Under the pieces are notes generated by a model, which saw nothing but the letters and a program-made list of their open reading frames with translations, searched no databases and was not told the DNA's origin. A stretch of 64,000 bases of DNA from CAINVV01 sp964506325. GTDB taxonomy: Bacteria; Bacteroidota; Bacteroidia; Bacteroidales; Prolixibacteraceae. How positions within the stretch are numbered: position 1 is the stretch's first letter; each line of letters begins with the position of its first letter. Of the stretch, positions 34,480 through 42,851 are shown piece after piece. The stretch spans positions 1 to 64,000 of the forward strand of contig CAZDLO010000002.1 in NCBI GenBank assembly GCA_964506325.1. Direction: 5' to 3'. The position numbers were made by a program, and so were the translations under genes.

Positions 34480-34520
34480 GGACGGTGATATTATAAATTT
34501 TGTGGTTTATGATCTTCTTG

Positions 34521-34528
34521 CAAAGATA
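34521..34528 (-). promoter_or_regulatory. -7 element for tpiA
   Basis: Minus strand TATCTTTG, the same octamer as at rpoD and rsfS, 41 bases before the tpiA start. The best TTG is 24 bases further up, a bit too far. Confidence 0.5.
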
Positions 34529-34581
34529 AGAATCTGACATTGAATTAGCTATCAATGAGACTATACCTCTGGCCGATTTAA

Positions 34582-35733
34582 CTATTTGATTACTTTGGAA
34601 ACCACATTTGACATCTCCTCAGACGACGGAATATCATTGTAATGCCATTTCCTGAAAATGGTTCCTCCACGTAAGTACAGCAGTCCCGGATTGGACCTGA
34701 TTATTGTTTTCAGGGTAACCTCGTCACAAAAAAGAAATTCATAAGTTGGACCTGCCGCCTGTTTGAATTCTTCAAGTTGAACACCGGTAGTGGAAGTCAG
34801 GCAAACGAAATTGTATCCGGAAGAACCGGCCCAGGCACTCAGTTCATTTAATCTCCCCTGCATTTTACGGGAACTTTTAGTAAGGTCGTATGCTACCAGG
34901 AAAAACGTTGGTTTATCATCGGTCAGGAAGAAACTGGTGACATCATCCCCGTTGGCTGTTCTTATCTGAAAATCATGAATAGGAGGGGTGTATCCTTTCC
35001 TGACAAGCACAGCATCTCCCATCGATTCGTATTTCCAGTTAATGGTGTCCTTCCACGGATAATCATTGTCGCTGAATTTTTTTATTTCGCTGGTCTTCCT
35101 GTTCCTGTAAAAGAAGGTATTACTGTATAAATCACCCTGGGCTCCCTCAGGCATCTTCATTGCTTCCGGGATATTTACACCAACCTTGTATGGTCTGAAA
35201 TCAAATGCCGGGTCATGTCTGTATGACCAAACTACGAATCCAATATATATTGTCGTGATGATGCCCAGTCTGTAAAACCGCCATTTACCCAGGATAGCCG
35301 GTTCGATCCTTCTTCTCCTTGCATAAATCAAAATGATTATGGCAGAAAGGACAATATTTTTGAAAAAAGTTTCCCAGTTGGTAATAACCAATGCATCCCC
35401 AAAACATCCGCAATCGGTGACAGGATTGCTGATCGCGACGTACAATGTCAGGGGAGTAAAGAATGCCATAAAAACCAGACCCAGGAGTGATGTCAGCGGG
35501 ATGCGGATACACAAGAGCATCCCTGCCCCAATGATAAATTCGGCAAAAGGCAAGACAAAAGACCCTAAAGGGGCAAGGAATGAAAGGCTGTCAAGCCCCA
35601 TGGCGAGGAGGTAATCTTCCAGTTTGTATTGCAGACCCCAGGGGTCAATTCCCTTGACAAAACCGGAAAAAATAAAAATCAGTCCAAAAATCCATCGCAA
35701 AAGCGTTACGAGATTTTTCATTCTTTTCATCAT
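34582..35733 (-). CDS. DoxX-type membrane protein with C-terminal thioredoxin-like domain (BT_3928 family)
   Basis: 383 residues. The N-terminal half is a four-helix DoxX/MauE-like membrane domain (LRWIFGLIFIFSGFVKGIDP, LPFAEFIIGAGMLL, VTDCGCFGDALVIT); the C-terminal half, after another helix, looks like a thioredoxin fold (PTFFLVAYDL, YNFVCLTST) without a CXXC pair. The CGCFGD motif is characteristic of BT_3928-like proteins. It probably serves a membrane redox or thiol role, unproven. The start overlaps the DUF1599 stop by 4 bases (ATGA), so the two are coupled. Confidence 0.8.
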   Translation of the reverse strand: MMKRMKNLVTLLRWIFGLIFIFSGFVKGIDPWGLQYKLEDYLLAMGLDSLSFLAPLGSFVLPFAEFIIGAGMLLCIRIPLTSLLGLVFMAFFTPLTLYVAISNPVTDCGCFGDALVITNWETFFKNIVLSAIIILIYARRRRIEPAILGKWRFYRLGIITTIYIGFVVWSYRHDPAFDFRPYKVGVNIPEAMKMPEGAQGDLYSNTFFYRNRKTSEIKKFSDNDYPWKDTINWKYESMGDAVLVRKGYTPPIHDFQIRTANGDDVTSFFLTDDKPTFFLVAYDLTKSSRKMQGRLNELSAWAGSSGYNFVCLTSTTGVQLEEFKQAAGPTYEFLFCDEVTLKTIIRSNPGLLYLRGGTIFRKWHYNDIPSSEEMSNVVSKVIK

Positions 35734-36272
35734 GCTTTCTCAAATTCAATTTTTATCAAGGCAAAGACCGAGTAATTGATCATATCCATATAGTTTGCAT
35801 CAACTCCTTCTGATATAAGGGTCTTCCCCAGGTTGTCCTCTATCTGTTTGGTTCGTTTGATTTTCATGAGGATCAGGTCCGTAAAGGAGCTTATCCTCAT
35901 TTTCCTCCAGGCTTCTCCATAGTCGTGGTTCTTGTCCAGCATCAGCTTCCTGGCTTCCTCCAGCTTCGCCAGGTACATGGCTTCTGCCCTGTCGTGGGGG
36001 AGCTCTTCTTCCATGGCCCCAAGATCGAGTTGTATAAGTGCCATAGCGCAGTAATTGATGATCCCGATGAATTCAGAGCGGGCATCATCTTCGATTTTTG
36101 CGATCCCTGTCTCTTCAATGTTGCGGATACGCTGAGCCTTGATAAAAATCTGGTCGGTCATGGAAGAGGGGCGTAATATCCGCCAGGCAGTTCCGTAATC
36201 TTTCATTTTTTTAATAAAAACGTCTCGGCACAGACCAATAACATGGTCATATTGTTCTTTCGTTTTCTTCAT
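35730..36272 (-). CDS. DUF1599 protein with two internal repeats
   Basis: 180 residues. Two copies of the same ~45-residue unit are evident: KDYGTAWRILRPSSMTDQIF then KAQRIRNIEE (residues ~23-53) and HDYGEAWRKMRISSFTDLIL then MKIKRTKQIED (residues ~116-147), each followed by an IxNYxxxALIxxx segment. DUF1599 has been proposed as a nucleotide-modification-associated domain, but its function is not established. Translationally coupled to the DoxX gene. Confidence 0.85.
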   Translation of the reverse strand: MKKTKEQYDHVIGLCRDVFIKKMKDYGTAWRILRPSSMTDQIFIKAQRIRNIEETGIAKIEDDARSEFIGIINYCAMALIQLDLGAMEEELPHDRAEAMYLAKLEEARKLMLDKNHDYGEAWRKMRISSFTDLILMKIKRTKQIEDNLGKTLISEGVDANYMDMINYSVFALIKIEFEKA

Positions 36273-36452
36273 GCGGACTGTAAACTATAGCTTTTGTATT
36301 TCAATATCCATTTTTGGTCCCTTACCAGAAGGCCGTTGCAATTCACAGCGAATTTATTGCACTTTTTGACGTACCTGTTGCTTCCTGCTGCACACAAGGC
36401 AATAAAACCCTAAAAGTATTAATTTTCAAGGAATGGTTGTGGCTATAATTAC

Positions 36453-36460
36453 TATTTTTG
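36453..36460 (+). promoter_or_regulatory. Candidate -7 element for folP-cdaA
   Basis: TATTTTTG about 100 bases before the folP start, in a 286-base gap between divergent genes. A TTG lies only 13 bases upstream; the gap is otherwise featureless. Confidence 0.35.
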
Positions 36461-36558
36461 TGATTGAAGACCATTTTTGTATCTCGTTGTATTTTCAAAA
36501 CTGCTGACAGCAGAGCGCCAATTTCCTGTCGTGACTGTTGCAATTAAAGCGTGAATCA

Positions 36559-37428
36559 ATGTTGTTTCAAAAGATCGAACGGCCCTTTTATCGCAAAAAG
36601 AAATCCATTCAGCTGAATGGCAAGCTGATCTTTCTCGATGAACCGGTTGTTATGGGGATTTTGAATCTTACCCCGGATTCCTTTTACGACGGGGGAAAAT
36701 ATCCGGAAGAAAAGGATGCCTTGTACAGGGTTGAGGAAATACTAAATCAGGGGGGGCAGATTGTGGATATTGGTGCAGTATCGACAAGGCCTGGGGCCTC
36801 TGAGGTATCTGAGGAGGATGAAATCAAACGCCTTCTTCCTTATGTAAAATCTGTCAGAAAACACTTTCCCCATGCAATTCTTTCTATTGACAGCTATCGG
36901 TCAGGAGTAATTGCACGGGTGGTTGATGAAACCGGAAATTGCATAGTTAATGATATCTCCGGAGGGGAGATGGATGACAGGATGTTTCAAACGGTTGCAG
37001 AATTGGGTCTGCCGTATATTCTGATGCATATGCAGGGAAATCCTCAGACCATGCAGGAAAATCCCACCTATTCCAATGTTGTAAAGGAGATTATTCTGGG
37101 ACTTTCTGAAAAGGTCAACACCTTGAAATTGCTGGGAGTAGCCGATATTATCCTGGATCCCGGATTTGGATTTGGCAAAAGCAGGGAGCATAACTACCAA
37201 ATTTTGAACCAGCTTGATTCATTCCGGCTTTTTGAATTACCTTTGATGGTTGGATTGTCCCGAAAGACCATGATATGGAAAATGTTGAATATTACTCCTG
37301 AAGAAAGCCTTAACGGGACCACGGCGTTGAATACACTTGCGCTGATGGGAGGAGCTGACATCCTGCGCGTGCACGATGTAAAAGAGGCGGTTGAGGCTGT
37401 CAGGCTTGTCAGGGAACTTAAACAATGA
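36559..37428 (+). CDS. folP: Dihydropteroate synthase
   Basis: Condenses p-aminobenzoate with dihydropterin pyrophosphate in folate synthesis, the target of sulfonamides. Seen: MGILNLTPDSFYDGG, DIGAVSTRPGA, SIDSYRSGV, NDISGG, LMHMQGNPQTMQ, DPGFGFGKS, GLSRKTM and a final LRVHDV. ATG at 36559 (MLFQKIERP) gives 289 residues; an upstream TTG at 36538 is less likely. It is followed at 4 bases by cdaA, a pairing often seen in Bacteroidota and Firmicutes-like cell-envelope clusters. Confidence 0.96.
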   Translation: MLFQKIERPFYRKKKSIQLNGKLIFLDEPVVMGILNLTPDSFYDGGKYPEEKDALYRVEEILNQGGQIVDIGAVSTRPGASEVSEEDEIKRLLPYVKSVRKHFPHAILSIDSYRSGVIARVVDETGNCIVNDISGGEMDDRMFQTVAELGLPYILMHMQGNPQTMQENPTYSNVVKEIILGLSEKVNTLKLLGVADIILDPGFGFGKSREHNYQILNQLDSFRLFELPLMVGLSRKTMIWKMLNITPEESLNGTTALNTLALMGGADILRVHDVKEAVEAVRLVRELKQ

Positions 37429-37432
37429 CTCT

Positions 37433-38215
37433 ATGCCCGAATTATTTATATACCTGAAATTTCTGGATATCGTCGATATTTTCTTCGTGGCAATCCTTTT
37501 GTACGAATTGTACAGCCTTGTCAGAGGTACTGTCACCTTCAGTATTTTCTTAGGAATTTTCATTCTTTTTATGGTATGGGTGATGGTGCGTGCATTGAAA
37601 ATGGAACTCCTGGGCTCGATTTTGAGTCAGCTTTTCGGGGTGGGGATGATAGCCCTGATTGTAGTGTTTCAGCAGGAGATTCGCCGTTTCCTGCTGATGT
37701 TGGGCAACAGTTACCGGACCAACAAGAAAATTTCAATAGAATCATTATTTTCCGGCCGATTCAGGAATATTTCGCCTGCAGGCATAAAATCGATTGTAGA
37801 TTCATGCCTTCAAATGTCGAAAACCAAGACAGGGGCCTTGATTGTTATCTCCAGGGAAAATGAACTGAAAGAGTATGTACGAACCGGAGAATTTATTGAT
37901 GCCGAAATTCGTACTGATTTGATTAGCAGTATATTTTTTAAAAATTCTCCGCTCCACGATGGAGCTTGTATTGTGTCTGCCAACAGGATTCAGGCGGTCA
38001 GATGTATCCTGCCCGTGTCTTCCAGTCAGGAGATAAATTCTGCCCTTGGACTGAGGCACCGGGCAGCAATAGGAATGTCAGAGGTTACGGATGCCTTCAC
38101 CATTGTTGTCAGTGAAGAGACAGGCAGGATTTCTATCGCCGAAAGCGGAAAGTTGATGGAGGATGTCGGACCGGACCAACTATTCCGGATACTGCAGACC
38201 GAAGAGAAGCACTGA
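37433..38215 (+). CDS. cdaA: Diadenylate cyclase CdaA
   Basis: Membrane enzyme making c-di-AMP from two ATP. Three N-terminal helices (first 80 residues, e.g. FLDIVDIFFVAILLYELY, SIFLGIFILFMVWVMV) precede the DAC domain, where the two signature motifs are intact: D176-G177-A178 (LHDGACIV) and R208-H209-R210 (LGLRHRAAIG). 260 residues from the ATG at 37433, four bases after folP. No CdaR or GlmM in the window. Confidence 0.94.
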   Translation: MPELFIYLKFLDIVDIFFVAILLYELYSLVRGTVTFSIFLGIFILFMVWVMVRALKMELLGSILSQLFGVGMIALIVVFQQEIRRFLLMLGNSYRTNKKISIESLFSGRFRNISPAGIKSIVDSCLQMSKTKTGALIVISRENELKEYVRTGEFIDAEIRTDLISSIFFKNSPLHDGACIVSANRIQAVRCILPVSSSQEINSALGLRHRAAIGMSEVTDAFTIVVSEETGRISIAESGKLMEDVGPDQLFRILQTEEKH

Positions 38216-38243
38216 GTGTCGTTTCATTAAATACATAAACAAC

Positions 38244-38822
38244 ATGAGCCTGCTGGCAAATATCAACTACTTTGATTATCTCATTCTGCCAACCCTTATT
38301 TTTCTCGCCAGAATATGCGATGTGACGATCGGGACGCTCCGTATAGTTATGATCTCCAAAGGGCAGAAAAAACTGGCTCCCATCCTTGGCTTCTTCGAAG
38401 TTCTTATCTGGCTGATAGCGATCGGCAGAATCATGCAGAACCTCGACAACTGGGTCTGTTATATTTTCTACGCGGCCGGTTTTGCCACAGGAAACTATAT
38501 TGGGATGCTGCTTGAAGAAAGGCTTGCAGTTGGAATTTCACAAATACAGATTATTACCGGAGAGAATGCCACAAGTCTGATTCAGGCTCTTATAGCCGCA
38601 GGGTATGGTATTACCAGCCACCCTGCCGAAGGTGGGGCTACCGGTAAGATGGTTAATATTATTTACTGCATTGTAAAGCGAAGCGAACTGGGAAAGGTGG
38701 CAGCCATTGTCAGGACACATAATCCTGATGCATTTTATGCTTATGCCGATGTTAGGTATGTCAACAAGGATCTTTTTGTACCCATATCCCATAAATTATT
38801 TGGAATAAGAGTGGGAAAGTAA
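38244..38822 (+). CDS. UPF0316 membrane protein (DUF5698 + DUF2179)
   Basis: 192 residues: three membrane helices (YLILPTLIFLARICDVTIG, LGFFEVLIWLIAIGRI, YIFYAAGFATGNYIGMLL) followed by a C-terminal DUF2179-type ferredoxin-like domain with ALIAAGYGITSHPAEGG. Matches the UPF0316 family of unknown function. ATG at 38244 (MSLLANIN) is used; the reading frame extends upstream into cdaA. It begins 28 bases after cdaA, likely same transcript. Confidence 0.85.
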   Translation: MSLLANINYFDYLILPTLIFLARICDVTIGTLRIVMISKGQKKLAPILGFFEVLIWLIAIGRIMQNLDNWVCYIFYAAGFATGNYIGMLLEERLAVGISQIQIITGENATSLIQALIAAGYGITSHPAEGGATGKMVNIIYCIVKRSELGKVAAIVRTHNPDAFYAYADVRYVNKDLFVPISHKLFGIRVGK

Positions 38823-38867
38823 ATTTATAAAAGTAATGGGCAGCCTCTACAGTGCAATAGAAAAACG

Positions 38868-38953
38868 AAGAGGCGCAAAGAAAGATCAGAGACAGGATTG
38901 AGCTAAGGTGTTGATACCTTCACTTTGCTATCAAAGTTTTCTTTGCGCCTCTT
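38868..38953. repeat. 16-bp inverted-repeat element in a convergent gap
   Basis: AAGAGGCGCAAAGAAA (38868-38883) is perfectly inverted at 38938-38953. The 54-base interior holds smaller palindromes: AAGGT/ACCTT and CTTTG/CAAAG. It lies between the UPF0316 gene and asnB, whose 3' ends face each other. It may be a bidirectional terminator or a dispersed palindromic (REP/MITE-like) repeat; the GCGCAAAGAAA core looks like a repeat-family sequence, which one window cannot confirm. Confidence 0.6.
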
Positions 38954-38994
38954 GCAGCTATAAGTTGCTTCTGAGACAGCCTCTTGCTTTTTTT

Positions 38995-40659
38995 CTAGTT
39001 GCTGTCCAGGTGAACTGATTTTACAGCTCTTCCTGACGGGTCTGCATTATTTCTGAAGGAAGGATCCCAGGCAAGGGCCTCAGGTGTACTGCAGGCAATA
39101 GACGGGACTGATGGTACGCAGGAGGCTGCTGTGTCTGAAGGAAAGTGTTCTGCAAAAATCGAGCGGTAGAAATACTCCTCCTTTGACATGGGTGTATTGA
39201 TCTGAAATCGGAATTTTGCATTTTTCATCTGTTCGTCGCTCACTTTCTCTGCAGTGAGTTGTTTCAGTGAATCAATCCAATTGTACCCGACTCCGTCTGA
39301 AAACTGCTCTTTCTGACGCCAGGCCACGCTCGCGGGAAGGTAATCTTCAAAGGCCTTACGCAGGATCCATTTTTCCATTTTTCCATCCTTTGCCATTTTA
39401 TCCTCAGGATTAAGTGTCATGGCTACATCCATAAATTCTTTGTCCAGGAAGGGAACGCGGCCTTCAACACCCCACGCGGCGAGGGACTTGTTGGCCCTAA
39501 GGCAATCATACAGGTGCAGTTTGCTGAGTTTACGTATGGTCTCCTCATGAAATGCCTGCGCATTGGGAGCTTTGTGAAAGTAAAGATATCCACCGAATAT
39601 TTCGTCGGCACCCTCTCCCGAAAGTACCATTTTTACCCCCATGGATTTAATTACCCTGGACATAAGGTACATTGGCGTGGATGCCCTGACAGTCGTAACA
39701 TCATATGTTTCCAGGTGGTAAATAACATCGCGGATGGCATCCAGACCTTCCTGAACTGTAAAGTGAATTTCGTGGTGAACGGTTCCAATATGTTCCGCCA
39801 CTTTTTTGGCTGCTGTCAGATCAGGAGATCCGATGAGGCCGACGGCGAAAGAATGAAGCTGTGGCCACCATGCTTCCGTGGTATTGTTCGTTTCAACTCG
39901 TTTGGCTGCATATTTTTTAGCAATGGCTGAAATAACGGAGGAATCCAGTCCTCCTGATAACAATACCCCGTAGGGCACGTCTGACATCAGCTGCCTGTGA
40001 ACTGCATCCTCGAGCGCTTGGCGTAATACCTCTATTTTGGATTGGTTGTCTTTTACATTTTCGTATTTGTCCCATGAACGCTCATACCATTTTTTCAGTA
40101 CGCCGTCTTTGCTGTAAAGATAATGCCCGGGCAAAAATTCTTCGATTTTTTTGCAAAAACCTTCCAGGGATTTGAGCTCAGAAGCGATGTAAAGAACGCC
40201 ATCAACATCCCAGCCCATGTACAGGGGGATTATACCCATGTGGTCGCGTGCTATCAGGTAACAATCATTGGCCCTGTCATAAAGAGCAAAGGCAAATATG
40301 CCGTTAAGGTCCTCGAGAAAGTCGATTCCTTTTTCCTGGTACAACGCAAGGATAACCTCACAGTCGGATTGTGTCTGAAATTCATATTTGTCTTCAAGCG
40401 TTTGCCGTAGATCACGATGGTTGTAAATCTCTCCGTTTACACCCAGGACGAGGTTCCTGTCTTTGCTGTAAATGGGTTGTTGTCCGGAGGCCGGGTCAAC
40501 AATAGCAAGCCTTTCATGTGCGATAATGGCACGTTTGTCAACGAAAATTCCTGACCAGTCGGGTCCGCGATGCCTTATTCTTTTCGACATCTCAAGTGCT
40601 TTGGTTCTTAACTGCTCTGAAGTCCCATTGATTTCAAAAATTCCTACTATTCCGCACAT
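38995..40659 (-). CDS. asnB: Asparagine synthase B (glutamine-hydrolysing)
   Basis: Converts aspartate to asparagine with ATP and glutamine. Cys2 at the mature N-terminus (MCGIVGIF) is the glutaminase nucleophile; RHRGPDWSG and NGEIYNHRDL complete the class II amidotransferase domain. The synthetase half has the PP-loop SGGLDSS (from residue 235) and SGEGADEIFGGY. 554 residues, the E. coli AsnB type. Single gene with its own promoter. Confidence 0.96.
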   Translation of the reverse strand: MCGIVGIFEINGTSEQLRTKALEMSKRIRHRGPDWSGIFVDKRAIIAHERLAIVDPASGQQPIYSKDRNLVLGVNGEIYNHRDLRQTLEDKYEFQTQSDCEVILALYQEKGIDFLEDLNGIFAFALYDRANDCYLIARDHMGIIPLYMGWDVDGVLYIASELKSLEGFCKKIEEFLPGHYLYSKDGVLKKWYERSWDKYENVKDNQSKIEVLRQALEDAVHRQLMSDVPYGVLLSGGLDSSVISAIAKKYAAKRVETNNTTEAWWPQLHSFAVGLIGSPDLTAAKKVAEHIGTVHHEIHFTVQEGLDAIRDVIYHLETYDVTTVRASTPMYLMSRVIKSMGVKMVLSGEGADEIFGGYLYFHKAPNAQAFHEETIRKLSKLHLYDCLRANKSLAAWGVEGRVPFLDKEFMDVAMTLNPEDKMAKDGKMEKWILRKAFEDYLPASVAWRQKEQFSDGVGYNWIDSLKQLTAEKVSDEQMKNAKFRFQINTPMSKEEYFYRSIFAEHFPSDTAASCVPSVPSIACSTPEALAWDPSFRNNADPSGRAVKSVHLDSN

Positions 40660-40727
40660 ATATTCGTTTTATTAAATGTTTCCGAAAAAGCCACACAATA
40701 ATACCATTGTGATCAAATATCAGGTCG

Positions 40728-40756
40728 CAAATATACAATATTCTAGTTATGCAGCA
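40728..40756 (-). promoter_or_regulatory. Promoter for asnB
   Basis: On the minus strand TTG (40756-40754), an 18-base spacer and TATATTTG (40735-40728). Good match to the Bacteroidota consensus. Confidence 0.65.
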
Positions 40757-40787
40757 AAAAATATTACAAAATGTCAGAATGTAATAT
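40756..40787 (-). terminator. Probable terminator of the polyferredoxin gene
   Basis: TGTAATAT/ATATTACA 8-bp stem (40761-40768 with 40780-40787) and a T run on the minus strand at 40756-40760. AT-rich but well placed, 26 bases past the stop, and abutting the asnB promoter. Confidence 0.55.
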
Positions 40788-40812
40788 ATTTTTTGGTCAC
40801 AGGGATATCCAC

Positions 40813-42756
40813 TTAATTTTCAAATTTGAACTTGTTAGCCATTTTACCTTTCTCGCCATCCTCGTAATTTACTGTCAGCGTATCGTTGTGCATGGCATTT
40901 ATGATGTTCCTGCTGTTGGTCATGGAGTTGACGTAGACAACCTTAAAGAAAATTGTGTTTATACTGTCCATGGCCGTATGAAATCCGACGACGCCATCGT
41001 CATTGGACAGGTGACTTACAAAATAAGGCAACATGTCACTGTCATACTGTTGTGTGTCGACCGGTACTGTCAGCGTATCGAGCATAGCATCCATATATTC
41101 AGTTTTCCAGTTGAAGGTACGGTGAAGTGGCTCAAACATTCGTGACCGGTAGGATTTCAGGTCTGATGTATTGAAAATGATCTTCCCTGAAACTTTATAG
41201 GCCATATCCAGTGTAAAGGAGTTAGTTTCTGATTTGATCTCTTGGGTTCTTGTTTCAACAATTGTCCTGAGTTGGGATTCTGTAATCCCGGAATCACCCG
41301 GGAAATATATCCTTACAGTTACAGGACAGCTGAATTCACTTTCGATGCCAAGTGCATCCGTTTTTTCTTTCAGTAACATGGATAACTTGTCAAAATCTGC
41401 CGGATCAAAGAAATTATCCAATAGCAGTGATGCCATTTTAATTTGCTGTACATGTGCCCCCGGAACCCTGATGACTATTTTCCCGGGAACAAATAATTCT
41501 GCCTGCAAAATACTGTCATTCAGCAAGGAGGGGTCGTAAAACACTTTTATCTTGTGAGTTCCGACATAGGTTGCAACTCCCAGAACTCCATTCACTTTTT
41601 TCATTTTTGCCGCAAATGCCATAGAACTGCCATAGCATTTCACCGATGAAATGCCGGACTGAGAAAACACTGCCGCGTTTTTCAACGATTCCTGACTGCC
41701 CCACCTCTGGTCGATGGTTGGCAGTTCCCAGGTTGAACTTAATATCAGCCCTAAAATGAAAAGAACTATTACTGCTACTGGTGGCAACCATTTCATTGTA
41801 CTTTTCTTGTTCAGCAGCAGGGTGTCTTTCTCCGGACATGCTTCAATACAGTCGCCACAAAGGTTGCAATCAATGTCATTTACTACCTTCAGATTGGCAA
41901 CATCGATCTTCTGCGGGCACTTCCTGTTGCAAAGCTGGCAACTGGTACAACTGTTTTCGTTGCGGTATATTCGCACAACCTGAAAATAATTCAATTTTTG
42001 TCCGCGGAGTTCAAGCACATATCCCCCAATGCAGATAACAGACAGCGGCCATACATAGGATAGCTGAACACCTGCCTTTAACAAAAGAAGGTAGCCAAGC
42101 AACAGAGCGCCTAAAAGCCAGGAAAATCTGAAGATGTTCGAAATGGCTCCAAGCGGGCATAGGTATTTGCACCAGAACAACCTGATAAGTAAGGAACCTG
42201 CCAATACTAAGGCAATTGTTGCCAGGGCATACCATACAACAACATCTGAAGAGAATCCTGATGCTACTGCATAAAAAGGGTCGTACTTTTTGCAAAACAA
42301 TTCATTGGATTCCAGGGTAAAGTAAAATGTAATGAAAAGCAATAAATACTTAATGGATCGTAATAATTTGTCTGTTAGATTGTTGACCTTGAGACTTATT
42401 TTGTACCTGTCACCCGCTGATGACAGCCATTCACTGATAGTACCGACCGGACAAACGTATGAGCAGAACAGCTTGCTGAAAAGAATAATGCCAAGGATGA
42501 GCATGATCCCCATCGAAATCTGCACAGAAGTCATGCTGCATGCGAGCGAATTATTCAGTAAAAAACTGCTTAATGCCTGGATACCCCCAAATGGGCAATA
42601 TGCCTCATAATCAGGGGTATAGTCTTTTTGAAAAAAGGACCTTGCAGCCATGATAAGGAGGAAGCCTATTACTGAATATTGTATCAGCAGTCGTGGCAGG
42701 TTCGTTTTGTTATTTTTACTCATAAATGGCATTGTTTTGTTTTTAGCAGCAATCAT
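40813..42756 (-). CDS. NapH-like membrane polyferredoxin fused to an HMA-like domain
   Basis: A 647-residue membrane protein. About six helices carry two CX3CP motifs of the NapH/CcoG/PceC type (FCSYVCPVG, FWCKYLCPLG), followed by two cytoplasmic [4Fe-4S] sites (CTSCQLCNRKCP and CNLCGDCIEACP). After one more helix (VAVIVLFILGLILSS) comes a segment with the heavy-metal-associated pattern, GISSVKCYGSSMAFAAKM then VNGVLGVATYV and IKVFYDPSLL, which keeps one cysteine (C374) instead of CXXC. The last ~200 residues are unassigned. NapH-type proteins pass electrons across the membrane; CcoG reduces copper. A role in metal reduction or trafficking is inference only. Starts at ATG 42732 (MPF) or 42723 (MSKNN) are also possible. 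Confidence 0.75.
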   Translation of the reverse strand: MIAAKNKTMPFMSKNNKTNLPRLLIQYSVIGFLLIMAARSFFQKDYTPDYEAYCPFGGIQALSSFLLNNSLACSMTSVQISMGIMLILGIILFSKLFCSYVCPVGTISEWLSSAGDRYKISLKVNNLTDKLLRSIKYLLLFITFYFTLESNELFCKKYDPFYAVASGFSSDVVVWYALATIALVLAGSLLIRLFWCKYLCPLGAISNIFRFSWLLGALLLGYLLLLKAGVQLSYVWPLSVICIGGYVLELRGQKLNYFQVVRIYRNENSCTSCQLCNRKCPQKIDVANLKVVNDIDCNLCGDCIEACPEKDTLLLNKKSTMKWLPPVAVIVLFILGLILSSTWELPTIDQRWGSQESLKNAAVFSQSGISSVKCYGSSMAFAAKMKKVNGVLGVATYVGTHKIKVFYDPSLLNDSILQAELFVPGKIVIRVPGAHVQQIKMASLLLDNFFDPADFDKLSMLLKEKTDALGIESEFSCPVTVRIYFPGDSGITESQLRTIVETRTQEIKSETNSFTLDMAYKVSGKIIFNTSDLKSYRSRMFEPLHRTFNWKTEYMDAMLDTLTVPVDTQQYDSDMLPYFVSHLSNDDGVVGFHTAMDSINTIFFKVVYVNSMTNSRNIINAMHNDTLTVNYEDGEKGKMANKFKFEN

Positions 42757-42851
42757 TCATCTTTGCCCTTCAATTTCTTGCAGGTTTTTGATCTGATGAA
42801 GAAAAGTGGGCAGGAATATTTTGTGGAAGTGAATTATTGGAATACAGAGGA

